Source of the DNA: Nematostella vectensis
Taxonomy: Eukaryota; Cnidaria; Anthozoa; Actiniaria; Edwardsiidae
Assembly: GCF_932526225.1 (NCBI RefSeq)
Contig: NC_064038.1
Span: 14,867,474-14,931,473, forward strand
Direction: 5' to 3'
Length of the DNA: 64,000 nt
A model generated the notes under the pieces. The model made no database searches and was not told the DNA's origin. It was given only the letters and a program-made list of their open reading frames with translations. Shown here piece by piece: positions 1-12,260 of the stretch. How positions within the stretch are numbered: the stretch's first letter is position 1; every line of letters begins with the position of its first letter. The translations under genes were made by a program, and so were the position numbers.

Positions 1-59
1 AGGCATTGAAAAATCCACTAAAAATTTAATTGGATATTAGCAAGGGGGGTATACCCGTC

Positions 60-1250
60 TATATGGAGCTTTGGTCTAATCGTGCCAATTTACAAGAAAG
101 ACGATCTCTCTACGCCTGAAAATTACAGAGGCATAACTTTACTGTCAGCCACAGGGAAAGTTTTGAACGCGATCCTGAACAAAAGATTATATAGTTTTTT
201 TGGTGAATAAAGGCATACTTAAACCAGAACAATGTGGTTTTAGAAAAAAAAAAAAAGGACCGTAGATAGCATTTTTGTGATGAAAATTTTAATTGATAAA
301 TATGTTAAGTCCAAACCAAAAAAAGCGGGTAATATCCTTTTTGCTTGCTACGTCGATTTCAGCAAAGCATTTGACAGTGTACCCAAAAATAAACTTTTCA
401 AAAGACTGGAATTGGCAGGAATAACAGGTCGTTTCCTTGACGTACTAATTTCAATGTATGCAAATAATAAATACTCAGTAAAATTAGACAGTTTTGTGAC
501 GACGGCATTCAGATGTTACACAAGAGTGAAACAGGGGTGTATGTTTTCTCCAACTCAATTCAACTTCTACCTAAATAGCCTGCCAGAAAAAATCTCAACG
601 CTAGAAATCGGGATGACTGTGAGATACACAATGAGTGAATGCTATACGCAGATGATCTGGTAATATGCCCAAGATCAGCAAAAGGGTTACAAAGCTACCT
701 TGATGTCCTAGTTGACTATTGCGACAAGAGTGAGCTTTCCGTTGATCTAGACAAAACCAAAGTAAATCTTTAATAATTGCGGATAAATACTAAAAACTAC
801 ATATTCAGTTATAAACATAATCTAATTGAAAATGTGAAATCACATAAATACCTGGGCGCTCATTTCAGCGCATTCGGAAATTTTAGCTTAGCCAAACAAG
901 ATATGAAAAAGTAGCCCTAAAGGCTCTATATAAACTGAGAAACGAAATGGGTAAACATTTTCGAACCAATGTACCCTCAGACTAAAATTATTTGACGCCT
1001 TAATGACGCCAATTTTTCTTTACGGCAGTGAGATTTGGGGGTTAGACTGCAAAGACAAGGTAGATAAAGAAGGGCGGATGTGGGAAGATTTCCACTGCGA
1101 GGCTAAATGTAGAGCATTGAATTTTTTTTTTTTTGTGGGGGTGGGGGGGGGGGGCTTCAAGAAATTTAGACCAAAATAAACTTTCCAATGTAGCGTTGCG
1201 TGACACGTTAGGACGAGAAAAGAAAGAATTCTAGACAAACAAAATTAAAC
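60..1250 (+). pseudogene. decayed LINE reverse transcriptase fragment
   Basis: Fragments of a non-LTR retrotransposon reverse transcriptase can be read in several frames. Around 86-200 there is an N-terminal RT block (YKKDD..PENYRGITLLS). At about 349-384 comes YVDFSKAFDSVP, which carries the first catalytic aspartate, then a VKQGCMFSPTQFNFYLN block. The catalytic YADD lies in another frame at about 645-656, so at least one frameshift separates the palm motifs. Downstream, pieces such as KYLGAHFSAFGNFSLA resemble the thumb and connection region. Stops and frameshifts make it non-functional. It probably runs in from the left edge. The clade (RTE, CR1 or other) cannot be assigned by eye. Confidence 0.8.
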
Positions 1251-1479
1251 ATATTTTAAATCACGCCGGGATTAGGAGAAATATGGTCAACCCCATTCGA
1301 CGCACAAATACACATAAATATCATACGACAGAAACTGACAGATATAGAACAATAAATATGGCTCAATGAAATTTATAACGATGAAAGGAAATACCCTCGA
1401 CATAAAAACAAAATGAGAACATTTAGGACATTTAAGAGCGTTCTCAATTACGAAGATTAAAAAACCGAACTATCCAGAT

Positions 1480-3390
1480 ATATTTAAAATTTAACAACCA
1501 AGAAATTTCAAATCCAAAAGATATTGCTGATAAATTTGCTAATTATTTTACAAATATAGGGCCAAACCTTTCAAAAAATATTGAAAATACGAACATTGAT
1601 ATAAAATTATACTTAAAGGCAATAGTAAGAGCAATAGTTAGCTCTTCCGTCTTACCACGCCTGATGAAATAAAAGAAATAACACTTTCTCTAAAAAATAA
1701 AAACAGTTGTGGATTTGATGATATTAATATAAGGGTTATCAAAGCAGCTATTTCAATACTATCAAATCCTCTCAGTACCTTAATCAACCAATCTATTATG
1801 GCCGGTATAGTGCAAACTCAAAAATGCCAAAGTCATACCGTTATTTAAATCAGGAGAAAAAGAGTTATTCAGTAACTATAGACCAATTTCTATACTTCCA
1901 TGCTTCTCAAAAATTTATGAAAGAGCAATATACAATCAACTTATCTCATTCATTAACAAATATAACATTCTAAATAATAACCAGTATGGATTTAGAGACA
2001 AACATCCAACAGTTATGTCAGTTTGTGACTTTATAGGAAAGATATCTTCTTCTATTGATAAAGGCTACAATACTATAGGCATTCCTCTTCAAAAAACTGC
2101 AATTTTATGGTATCAGAGGAATTCCACTGCTTTGGTTCCAAAATTATCTTTCAAACCGAAAACAATTCGTTCATTATAAAGATACAAAGTCATAAGAATA
2201 TGATATAACCTGTTGGTGTTCCCCAGAGTTCCATTCTTGAGCCCTTACTATTTCTTATATACATTTATGATGTCCCTAATGCCACGTTTACTCTTTTTGC
2301 TGATGACACAAAATTAATTTTAAAATCGAAATCTGCTGAGAACATGGATGAAATTTTTAAACTCTGAGCTATTTAAACTAACAGAATGGTTTTAGACAAA
2401 TAAATTATACCTTAACACTAAAAAACAAACTATATAATATTCAGAAACAGCAAAAGAAAAACAAAACATACAACCAAAATAGAGATAAACAACGAACCAA
2501 CCCAGATTGTAAATGAAACTAAATTCTTAGGACTCATCATTGATAGTCAATTGAATTGGAAGTCACATATCAACCATGTCAGAATTAAAATCACTAAAAA
2601 TTTTGGAATAATGAATAAACTTCGCTTTTATTTGCCTAAACTTTGCCTACAAACTTTATATTTTATATTAGTTCATTCGTAAATACACTATGGAAACATC
2701 AACTGGGCAAGTAATTATGACACAAGTTTAAAACGAATATTCCTAATATTCCTAAGATGTGTTAGAATTATAACAAATTCTCATTACCTCAGTCACACTG
2801 AGCCCTTATTCAAACAATAAAGGATTCTTACGGTCTATGACATTAACACCCTTGAAACTGCATTATTCATGTATAAATTCGGCAATAATCAATTAACGTG
2901 GACTTTTGATAACTTTTTTTTAAATAATACAATCCACAGCTATAACATTAGAAATTTCTGCGACTATCGCACAACTCAGAAAAACAAGATGGGGCCAATT
3001 TTCAATTTCGTACAGGGGTCCAATAATCTGGAGCAACCTCACTTCTCAAGCAAAACAATGCAGATCAAGAAATATGTTCAAAAAGATTGTAAAGGACAGT
3101 ATTCTCTCTCAAAAAGCAGCTGTTGATTTATAGATATGATTCTAATTTATTTCGTCAAATCAGCCACATGTAAGTTTAATAATAAGGATTCCTTAGTCAA
3201 ATCAAGAACATTAATATATATTTTAGTAGAGACGCTACTCAGTCTGCGACAGAGGTCTACACCTCATAAGCATTGTGCTTTTAGTAGACTCCTCATCATC
3301 ACTATTTTTTTTTTTCATTATTATCATTATACTATTATTTGGTGAAATAAACTTGAGATTGATGGATTGATTAATCAATATAGGCTCGAT
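1480..3390 (+). pseudogene. decayed LINE reverse transcriptase with AT-rich 3' tail
   Basis: This second non-LTR retrotransposon remnant is distinct from the one before it. Near 1530 a segment reads FANYFTNIGPNLSKN, typical of the region before the RT domain, followed by TPDEIKEI..LKNKNSCGFDDI. The palm motifs [19 protein letters not shown] and LFADDT lie at about 2212-2310. The C-terminal part includes an open stretch at 2869-3126. Many stops and frameshifts are present. The 3' end holds T-rich sequence and then aataaacttgagattgatgg with repeated ATTGATT words, a tail seen in CR1/L2-like LINEs. The lineage is inferred from the tail and motif style. Confidence 0.8.
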
Positions 3391-4818
3391 ATGACAAAAT
3401 GTGATATTGTTGTCTTCACTTCCAAATGGGTTTAGTTGATAAACTCGGTATCAGAGCCACGATACGCAACTCGAACGGCAATGATAAAATTAGTCGGTCA
3501 AACACTAGAATTCTATAGCGATGTCGAGCAAGTACAGAGCCCTAGTTACAAAATTAGACTGGAGGTCACATCCACCACAACTCTAGAGAGCCGCATGAGA
3601 AGAGCACACAGCTATACCTACCTATCTCAGCGAACGAAGATAATGGCAAATCATTAAGGCTAGGCCCTCTAGGTCCGCCTTGAACAAAACCGACATCATA
3701 AGCTGGTGTGTGACTGCCTCTGTGTTCAGAAACGTTCAGAAACACGGCGACATCGTTATGTTATCGAGATCTAAACTGAGCACCATAGATTAAATTATCA
3801 ATCTACAATCTCGACAACGAGATCAGCGAGAAAGATTTGCAGTTGATAGTCAAAGAGGCAGAAAAATATAATAAGATGCGTCAATCTATTAGGAGAAATG
3901 CATATAATAGTCCACTTAGACTAGACGACAAAAAAAAAGAAAAAAAGAAAACGAAGACAAGATCATAGAGCAAATCATGCTCGAGATGAAAGAGAAACTA
4001 ATCAAATCTTCAACATCAGATTCTTTTACGACGAGACCCGCTATAGTACACATTTACATATCAGTAAAGAGCGATGGTAACTCACACCACCTTAGCCACC
4101 CTCTCACCACGCTTACAACACTTAGTCACAAACACATTACCGGATATGTATACCCATCCTAGATGACTGCTCTTTTATATGTTCCCAGTTCCCATCTGTT
4201 TCCTAAACCCTTCATTATATTTTAGTGTCTTTAGGCTTATGGCGGAGATCCCGACGCGAAGCGCCGCGTGATTGGAGCCCTATACCTAAGAAAAAGTGGT
4301 ATATAAAGCAATAAGTGGTAACAAATATTGGTAACTCGTCAACTCGAGTTTTCGTGACACGATATTCGTCCGTCCGCCTCCAAAAACCATCGTAAGACAA
4401 CCGAATTTGGTATGAGTCATGTATTTGTCAAGGAAGGTCCAAATCTGTGGTCACTTGACGTCATCGATAAAGTCACTAGAAGCAAAAATATGCAGACGTC
4501 ATCAAAATTAAAACTATTTATTCCATGAACGAAACATGATGTTGCAACCAAACTCGGTAGGTGTCATGTAGTCATGTATGGTTACATGTCGTGTGACGTC
4601 ATAGATGAAGAAAAAAGCGTCACTGAAAGCAAAACTATTCCGATCTCATTAAGAACAAAAAAATCCATATCTCATGAACGAAACAACAATATAACAACCA
4701 ATGTTACAAAATACAAAAATATAATTATTACAATTATTACAAACAAAAACATAAATATAATTATTAAGGATAAGTTATTATTTGTCAGCTGATTGCTACA
4801 ATACCAAACTCTTGTCCG
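3391..4818. other. no recognisable gene; AT-rich, with a degenerate tandem repeat
   Basis: No convincing coding frame was found. Between about 4400 and 4720 an approximately 155-bp unit occurs twice in diverged form (catgaacgaaaca, then rtgttgcaacca or similar, and gtcac-gaaagcaaaa words), and both copies contain TGACGTCA-like sites. The short open frames here look like chance. Confidence 0.5.
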
Positions 4819-5489
4819 CCAAATTTCACCAGAGTGAAGTTAGTTCCTTATTGGCAGTTCCTTTTTCGTCTGTTTCCTTATTCGCTCAGTTCCCTTTTCA
4901 AATCCGGGGGGGTACTTACATGATACCTATTTAATTCGAGTTGAAACAGTATTTAGGCATAACAGTTTATTCAGAACAAGTCCAACAGCATTTTTGTCGG
5001 GTAAATTTCGATGCTTTAACGTGCTCGCTGCTAAGAGGAGCTGTGAACATGAGACTCGATCTGCTACAAAAGGTCAAATTACGAAATGCGTGCAATCGCT
5101 TTCACAAATGAATCTAGCAAAAGAGAGGAAATCTACCTCTCATCTAATAAATGTATTTGTATCTTGGGCTTTATTTCCAAACGCATTAATATATTTAGAG
5201 GGGAAATATTCACGCTTTACTTGACTACGTACGTATGTCGTGTGAATTTGACCTTGCTAACAAAACCACAATTTGACAGATAGTGTTGTTGTCAATTAAC
5301 ACCTTGGCTACTAGATACGGCTCTGACAAAACAAATAGATTAGTGCAGTGACACGAATAGGGGACTGCTCCTTATTCAAGTTAGTTTTCGCGAAAAAGGA
5401 AATGGAATCTCCCAACGTCCGATTTCGTTTTACGACTTTATCCGAATAAGGAATAGACTATGAAGAGGGTTGTCAGTGTTTGCTCATCA

Positions 5490-5960
5490 TTTCTCAATAA
5501 AGGACATGAAATTTCATAACTCCCGATTCGCTTTTACGACTCCTTTCTAAAGAGTTCTCGAATAAGGAAATGGTATTTCATAACGCCTGATTTCGTTTTT
5601 CCTACTTATCCGAATAAGCAATAGACTAAAGAGAGGGCTCTTTAGTATTTTCTAAACATTTCTCGAAAAAGGAAATGGTATTTCATAACGCCTGATTTCG
5701 TTTTACCTACTTATCCGAATAAGCAATAGACTAAAGAGAGGGTTTTTTTTAGTATTTTCTTAACATTTCTCGAATAAGGAAATGGTATTTCATAACGCCT
5801 GATTTCGTTTTACCTACTTATCCGAATAAGCAATAGACTAAAGAGAGGGTTCTTTAGTATTTTCTAAACATTTCTCGAAAAAGGAAATGGTATTTCATAA
5901 CGCCTGATTTCTTTTTAAATATCTATTCGAATAAGGAATCTACTTTAAAGAGGATTGTTA
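5490..5960. repeat. ~105-bp tandem repeat, left foldback arm
   Basis: The phrase tggtatttcataacgcctga recurs with its ATTTC word at 5575, 5682, 5787 and 5892, spacings of 107, 105 and 105 bp. Each unit carries CTTATCCGAATAAG, which is close to a palindrome, and a CGAATAAGGAAATGG-like word. The copies are more alike than the rest of the arm, which suggests recent array turnover. Confidence 0.85.
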
Positions 5961-6596
5961 GTATTTTCTCACAATTTGTTTAGAGGAGTATATTCGCGCT
6001 TTACTTGACTACGTACGTATGTCGTGTGAATTTGACCTTGCTAACAAAACCACAATTTGACAAGTGCTTGTTGTCAATTAACACCTTGGCTACTACATAA
6101 GGCTCTGACAAAACAAATAGATTAGTGCAGTGACACGAATAGGCAACTGCTCCTTATTCAAGTTAGTTTTCGCGGATAAGGAAATGGAATCTCCCAACGT
6201 CCGATTTCGTTTTACGACTTTATCCGAATAAGGAATAGACTATGAAGAGGGTTGTCAGTGTTTGCTCATCATTTCTCAATAAAGGACATGAAATTTCATA
6301 ACGCCCGATTTCGCTTTTACGACTCCTTTCTAAAGAGTTCTCGAAAAAGGAAATGGTATTTCATAACTCCCGATCTCGTTTTAACTACTTATCCGAATAA
6401 GGAATAGACTAAAAAGAGGGTCGTTAGTGTTTTTTAAACATTTCTCGAAAAAGTAAATGGAATCTCCCAACGTCCGATTTCGTTTTACGACTTATCCGAA
6501 TAAGAAATAGACTAAAGAGAGGGTTCTTTAGTACTTTCTAAACATTTCTCGAATAAGGAAATTGTATTTTATAACGCCTGATTTCGTTTTAACTAC

Positions 6597-6969
6597 TGTT
6601 TCGGCATAAATCTATTACATAAGTGACAAGTGACAGTTTCGTTAATATCGATTTCAACCACGTGATTATAATCCATTGTAAATCAGTCAGATCAACAGTA
6701 ACCGAGATCGGAACTCTGAAATACAGCTAACCAGTACGATTACAAAACCTACAGCCAACCAGGACTTTGAGAATCAGAAAACACGATAGGATACGCCATT
6801 GAAGTAAGTTAATTTGTGAGTTTGAATAACTGTAAATAAGCTTTGATTCCATGCAATCAATGTAAATCAAATAACTTTCATTCATTCTAGATCGAATAAA
6901 TATATCTTTACACATCGTTGGATTGTTAAACGGTTTGTGGCGAAATCCTCACGGGAACCTAACGCAACA
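6597..6969. mobile_element. solo LTR nested in the foldback element
   Basis: This 373-bp insert begins TGTTTCGGC and ends ACGCAACA, so it has the TG...CA ends of an LTR. It is flanked by a 5-bp direct repeat ACTAC at 6592-6596 and 6970-6974. Removing it restores the repeat-unit sequence of the foldback arm (ttttaactacctatcc). Near its right end is aataaatatatc, a possible polyadenylation signal. It does not match the 146-bp LTR of the Gypsy element at 40.5 kb, so a different LTR retrotransposon inserted here and was lost by LTR-LTR recombination. The orientation of transcription is not certain. Confidence 0.85.
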
Positions 6970-8100
6970 ACTACCTATCCCAATAAGGAATAGACTAAAA
7001 ACTGGATTGTCAGTGTTTGCTCATCATTTCTCAATAAAGGAAATGGAATTTCATAACGCCTGATTTCGCTTAAACGACGCCTTTCGAAAGAGTTCTCGAA
7101 AAAGGAAATGGTATTTCATAACTCCCGATCTCGTTTTAACTTACCTATGCCGAATAAGAAATAAACTCAAAAAGAAGATTGTCAGTGTTTTTTCAACATC
7201 TCTTGAAAAAGGAAATGGCATTACATAACGCCTGATTTCGTTTTTACTACTTTTTTTTACCGAAAAAGGAATGGAGTAAAAAGAAGATTGTTAGCGTGTT
7301 TTTTTTTTCAACATCGGCTTGTTTGGGTTTCCTTATTCGAGAAATGTTTAGAAAACACAAACGACCCTCTTTTTAGTCTATTCCTTATTCGGATAAGTAG
7401 TTAAAACGAAATCAGGCGTTATGAAATACCATTTCCTTTTTCGAGAAATGTTAAGAAAATACTAAAGAACCCTCTCTTTAGTCTATTGCTTAAGCGGATA
7501 AGTAGGTAAAACGAAATCAGGCGTTATGAAATACCATTTCCTTATTCTAGAAATGTTTAGAAAATATAAAAAACCCTCTTTTTAGTCTATTCCTTATTCG
7601 GATAAGTAGTTAAAACGAGATAGGGAGTTATGAAATACCATTTCCTTTTTCGAGAACTCTTTCGAAAGGAGTCGTTAAAGCGAAATCGGGCGTTATGAAA
7701 TTTCATGTCCTTTATTGAGAAATGATGAGCAAACACTGACAACCCTCTTCATAGTCTATTCCTTATTCGGATAAAGTCGTAAAACGAAATCGGACGTTGG
7801 GAGATTCCATTTCCTTATCCGCGAAAACTAACTTGAATAAGGAGCAGTTGCCTATTCGTGTCACTGCACTAATCTATTTGTTTTGTCAGAGCCTTATGTA
7901 GTAGCCAAGGTGTTAATTGACAACAAGCACTATCTGTCAAATTGTGGTTTTGTTAGCAAGGTCAAATTCACACGACATACGTACGTAGTCAAGTAAAGCG
8001 CGAATATACTCCTCTAAACAAATTGTGAGAAAATACTAACAATCCTCTTTAAAGTAGATTCCTTATTCGAATAGATATTTAAAAAGAAATCAGGCGTTAT

Positions 8101-8665
8101 GAAATACCATTTCCTTTTTCGAGAAATGTTAAGAAAATACTAAAGAACCCTCTCTTTAGTCTATTGCTTATTCGGATAAGTAGGTAAAACGAAATCAGGC
8201 GTTATGAAATACCATTTCCTTATTCGAGAAATGTTAAGAAAATACTAAAAAACCCTCTCTTTAGTCTATTGCTTATTCGGATAAGTAGGTAAAACGAAAT
8301 CAGGCGTTATGAAATACCATTTCCTTATTCGAGAAATGTTAAGAAAATACTAAAGAACCCTCTCTTTAGTCTATTGCTTATTCGGATAAGTAGGAAAAAC
8401 GAAATCAGGCGTTATGAAATACCATTTCCTTATTCGAGAAATGTTAAGAAAATACTAAAGAACCCTCTCTTTAGTCTATTCCTTATTCGGATAAGTAGTT
8501 AAAACGAAATCAGGCGTTATGAAATACCATTTCCTTTTTCGAGAAATGTTTAGAAAATACTAAAGAACCCTCTCTTTAGTCTATTCCTTATTCGGATAAG
8601 TAGGTAAAACGAAATCAGGCGTTATGAAATACCATTTCCTTATTCGAGAACTCTTTAGAAAGGAG
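8101..8665. repeat. 105-bp tandem repeat, right foldback arm
   Basis: The word gaaataccatttcct starts at 8101, 8206, 8311, 8416, 8521 and 8626, a constant 105-bp period. It is the reverse complement of the array in the left arm. The right arm has more near-identical copies than the left, so the two arrays have changed copy number independently. Confidence 0.9.
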
Positions 8666-9385
8666 TCGTAAAAGCGAATCGGGAGTTATGAAATTTCATG
8701 TCCTTTATTGAGAAATGACGAGCAAACACTGACAACCCTCTTCATAGTCTATTCCTTATTCGGATAAAGTCGTAAAACGAAATCGGACGTTGGGAGATTC
8801 CATTTCCTTATTCGCGAAAACTAACTTGAATAAGGAGCAGTCCCCTATTCGTGTCACTGCACTAATCTATTTGTTTTGTCAGAGCCGTATCTAGTAGCCA
8901 AGGTGTTAATTGACAACAACACTATCTGTCAAATTGTGGTTTTGTTAGCAAGGTCAAATTCACACGACATACGTACGTAGTCAAGTAAAGCGTGAATATT
9001 TCCCCTCTAAATATATTAATGCGTTTGGAAATAAAGCCCAAGATACAAATACATTTATTAGATGAGAGGTAGATTTCCTCTCTTTTGCTAGATTCATTTG
9101 TGAAAGCGATTGCACGCATTTCGTAATTTTACCTTTTGTAGCAGATAGAGTCTCATGTTCACAGCTCCTCTTAGCAGCGAGCACGTTAAAGCATCGAAAT
9201 TTACCCGACGAAAATGCTGTTGGACTTGTTCTGAATAAACTGTTATGCCTAAATACTGTTTCAACTCGAATTAAAAGGTATCATGTAAGTACCCCCCCGG
9301 ATTTGAAAAGGGAACTGAGCGAATAAGGAAACAGACGAAAAAGGAACTGCCAATAAGGAACTAACTTCACTCTGGTCCAAATTTC

Positions 9386-10103
9386 TCTCTAGCTTTTCGA
9401 TCTTTACCGAAACCGATTCCACTTTCGTTCTTACTTCATGCTGTGCCAGTGTTTTCGAGCATGAGTTGGGATAAACGTGGTTGATCTCCTTGTCGATTCC
9501 CGGCAGTACGTTTAGAAGTCTAAAGGAATCCCTACTTGCTGAAATCTCCCCGATTACTCGAAACGCTTAAAGGACGTAGACTTCTTCCGTTCTAGCCCTG
9601 TTCCAGGCAACGCAACCTGCTTAAAACCATTTGATCGGAGCTGAATCGCCGGCAAGCGTCCTCTCACATCCTTCGACGCTATCTTATAGCTTCGGCCGGG
9701 ATGCTTCAAAGAACCTCATATTGACGAATTTTCGTGGTCGTAGACGGCATAATTCAATATAAAATGCGTACCATCTTTTGTTTGGGTCAATTCTCAGTGA
9801 AATCACCTCAAATTACATCATGAAATCGGAAAGGAGGTCTTAGCCGACGAGTCAAATGTTGTAGACTGAATCAATAGAGCGCGCGCTTTGATTCATATTT
9901 GGCGCTATGTTCTACCATATTCCCATATATAGCATAATCCAAAATTTATAGAGGCCAAGTGTCGATAGAAAATACACACTGTACACACCTGGTACCGATC
10001 AAAGTGCTGTCATAAAATATATTCGATTAACACGAAAATGCTTGACGCATGCTGGGAACAAGCATCCCCGCTGGTACCGTTTTCTCCCCTCTGGGGCTCC
10101 TCA
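9386..10103. other. no recognisable gene
   Basis: This is unique-looking sequence between the foldback element and the next tandem repeat. No long open frame, splice-bounded exon or RNA gene could be supported. It is somewhat richer in C and G than its surroundings. Confidence 0.4.
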
Positions 10104-10104
10104 T

Positions 10105-10976
10105 GATCGCAAATGCTCATTTAAACATATTATGCCCTTTTTTTTACCCCTCTTGTACCAGGTTTGACTACTAGGCCTTGGAGATTCTTGGAGAATGGGG
10201 GTGCAGTCATACATATCATATGGAAAATATATATTTATATTTGGTGATACTTCAGGCCCATTGCTTTTTTCTCAGTGCCTATTGCACAGAGTTTGTTTGT
10301 CTTTTTTATAAAAATGGAATAAAATTGATTTGATTTAATAAGCAAATCTGAGTGTTGAAGCTCCCTCATAGCAAGATTTTGTATGCTTGGGCTATATAAT
10401 TTAGGTTTGGGTATTTTTATGGGAGGTAAGTTTGTATGCTTGCTATATTTTATGTAAAGAACTCAGGTTTGGGTATGTATTTTGGGGAGTGAGCGGGGGG
10501 GCTAATTTGACAAAGAGTCCTTATCGCAAATGCTTATTCAAACATATTATGCCCTTATTTTTACTCCTCTTGTACCAGGTTTGATTATTAGGCCCCGGAG
10601 ATTCTAGGAGTATGGGTGTGCAGTCATAGATATCATATGGAAAATAAATATTTATATTTGGTGATACTTCAGGCCCATTTTTTCAGTGCCTATTGCGCAA
10701 AGTTTGTTTGTTGTCTTTTTTTCAAATAATGGAATAAAATTGATTTGATTTAATAAGCAAATATGAGTGTTGAAGCTCCCTTATAGCACGATTTTGTATG
10801 CTTGGGCTATATAATTTAGGTTTGGGTATTTTTTTGGAGGTAAGTTTCTATGCTTGGTATATTTTATGTATAGAACTCAGGTTTGGGTATGTATTTTGGG
10901 GGGTGAGCGGGGCGGTGGGGGCTAGTAATCTGTTAAAAATTTCTTATTGTAAATGCTTTTTTTAACATATTATGCC
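10105..10976. repeat. ~420-bp tandem duplication
   Basis: The word aacatattatgccc occurs at about 10124, 10541 and 10964. The 417- and 423-bp units between these points match over their length: the phrases tgcagtcata, atcatatggaaaat, ggaataaaattgatttgatt and ggtttgggtatgtattttgggg recur in order. The third copy is only a start. No coding capacity is apparent. Confidence 0.85.
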
Positions 10977-11029
10977 CATCTCACGAGTCAATGTTAATTC
11001 GGAGTGTCAATTCAAATTCGGAGTTAGCA

Positions 11030-12260
11030 AATTTTGCTTGAAACATAAGACTTTAAGCGCATTATGCTTAAAATACTGTAACTTGAGCAAAACGTGCTTA
11101 AAACTCGGATAACAAGAAACAGATTGTAAGCAACTTTTATAACACCAAACTAGCGTTCAATAGCTAAATTTAAATAACTGAGGCTCCGCTGCAAACTGGT
11201 CCAAGACTACTTAAAGCAGAAATATGTACTCTTAATTCCCTATGAACCAATATTCATCTTACAGTATTGATATAATATTAAACCTCCCCTTTCAGATTCA
11301 GACAATGAATCTTCTATAGTAAAAAGGATGCTAGAGTTTCTCCAAATCGTTCTGTTAGAGTGACAGAGTTCGGGAAACAAGCGAATTTTGCTTAAAACCC
11401 GGCAAAATCATAAAATGTGCTTGTTTTTCGTATAAAGGGAAGTCATCAACAGCAACATATAAGATTCAAACATCCCCTTTCTGATGAAGACAATCAATCT
11501 TGTATATTAAAACGGATGATTGACTTTCTCTATGCTTGACTTCTAGATGCTAGACTTTCTCCTTCTGATAGTGTGACAAGAGTCTTTAGGAAATAAGCGA
11601 ATTGTGCTTAAAACCCGGCAAAATCGAAAATTATACTTGTTTTTCGTATAAAGGGAAGTAATCGCTTTTAACATCAAAAGCAACATATGACATTAGACTC
11701 CCCTTTCTGATTAGGACAATCAATCTACTAGAAACAAAAAATGTTTCTAAAAAGCCAAGTGGGAAGCAACGCTTTGTTTGGTGTTCCAGGTCTATAAAGC
11801 TGATGACAAACACATGTAGAGGTCACGGTGGCACTTTATTTTCGGGACTTATGTCCTGCCGAGCGTTGAGACAAAGGTTTTGAGCGCTGATCCCCAGAGA
11901 TAGACATTATAGTGTTTTGATTATTTTATTAAAGAGTTAATTATATGCGCAAGATATTAGAGTACAAACTGGATTTCAAAGTGTCCTGCTTCGAGCCAAA
12001 GACACAAAAAGAGCGTTACTGCTAACTGGATCGTCGATTTAATTAGCTCTAAACTAATTAGCTCGCGAATAGAATACCTTTAACAGTCACGTATGGAAAA
12101 ATACAGCCATTAAAAGTTTATTATTATCAATTTAAAACTCAATGTGCAAAAGAAATATTTAAAAGAAAACTAATTGTGAAGCAACTCTTAGCTTGGTGTT
12201 CCTGGTCTTGTAATATAAAGGTGTTGAAAAACATATGTAGAGGTCACGGTGTCATTTTAT
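11030..12260. repeat. diverged short duplications
   Basis: Two imperfect repeats are visible. One carries gcttaaaacccggcaaaatc and tgtttttcgtataaagggaagt, at about 11390 and 11605. The other carries ggtgttcc-ggtct and atgtagaggtcacggtg, at about 11750-11832 and 12180-12252. A related block near 11280-11350 shares the cccctttc-gatt-gacaatsaatct pattern. No gene is seen. Confidence 0.6.

Larger units (their letters stand above)
4828..9376. mobile_element. foldback-type DNA transposon with ~2.1-kb inverted arms
   Basis: Positions 4828 onward (ACCAGAGTGAAGTTAG...) reappear as the reverse complement ending at 9376, and the match continues through nearly the whole element. The centre of symmetry is near 7310-7320. 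The element is bracketed by a perfect 9-bp direct repeat CCAAATTTC at 4819-4827 and 9377-9385, a target-site duplication. The arms contain tandem units of about 105 bp. The left arm is longer only because of a nested 373-bp solo LTR. No transposase frame is visible; the mirrored short frames at 4994-5283 and 8922-9184 are the same sequence in both arms. A 9-bp duplication with long arms fits MULE-type or Drosophila FB-type foldback elements. The superfamily is an inference. Confidence 0.9.

Noticed and set aside
4994-5283. Two overlapping frames in the left foldback arm, mirrored at 8922-9184 in the right arm
   Set aside because: They are the same DNA read in both inverted arms. Frames of 65-76 codons in several registers are expected by chance, and no motif is present.
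5490-5960. CRISPR-like appearance of the 105-bp array
   Set aside because: It is an uninterrupted tandem repeat without unique spacers, inside a foldback transposon.
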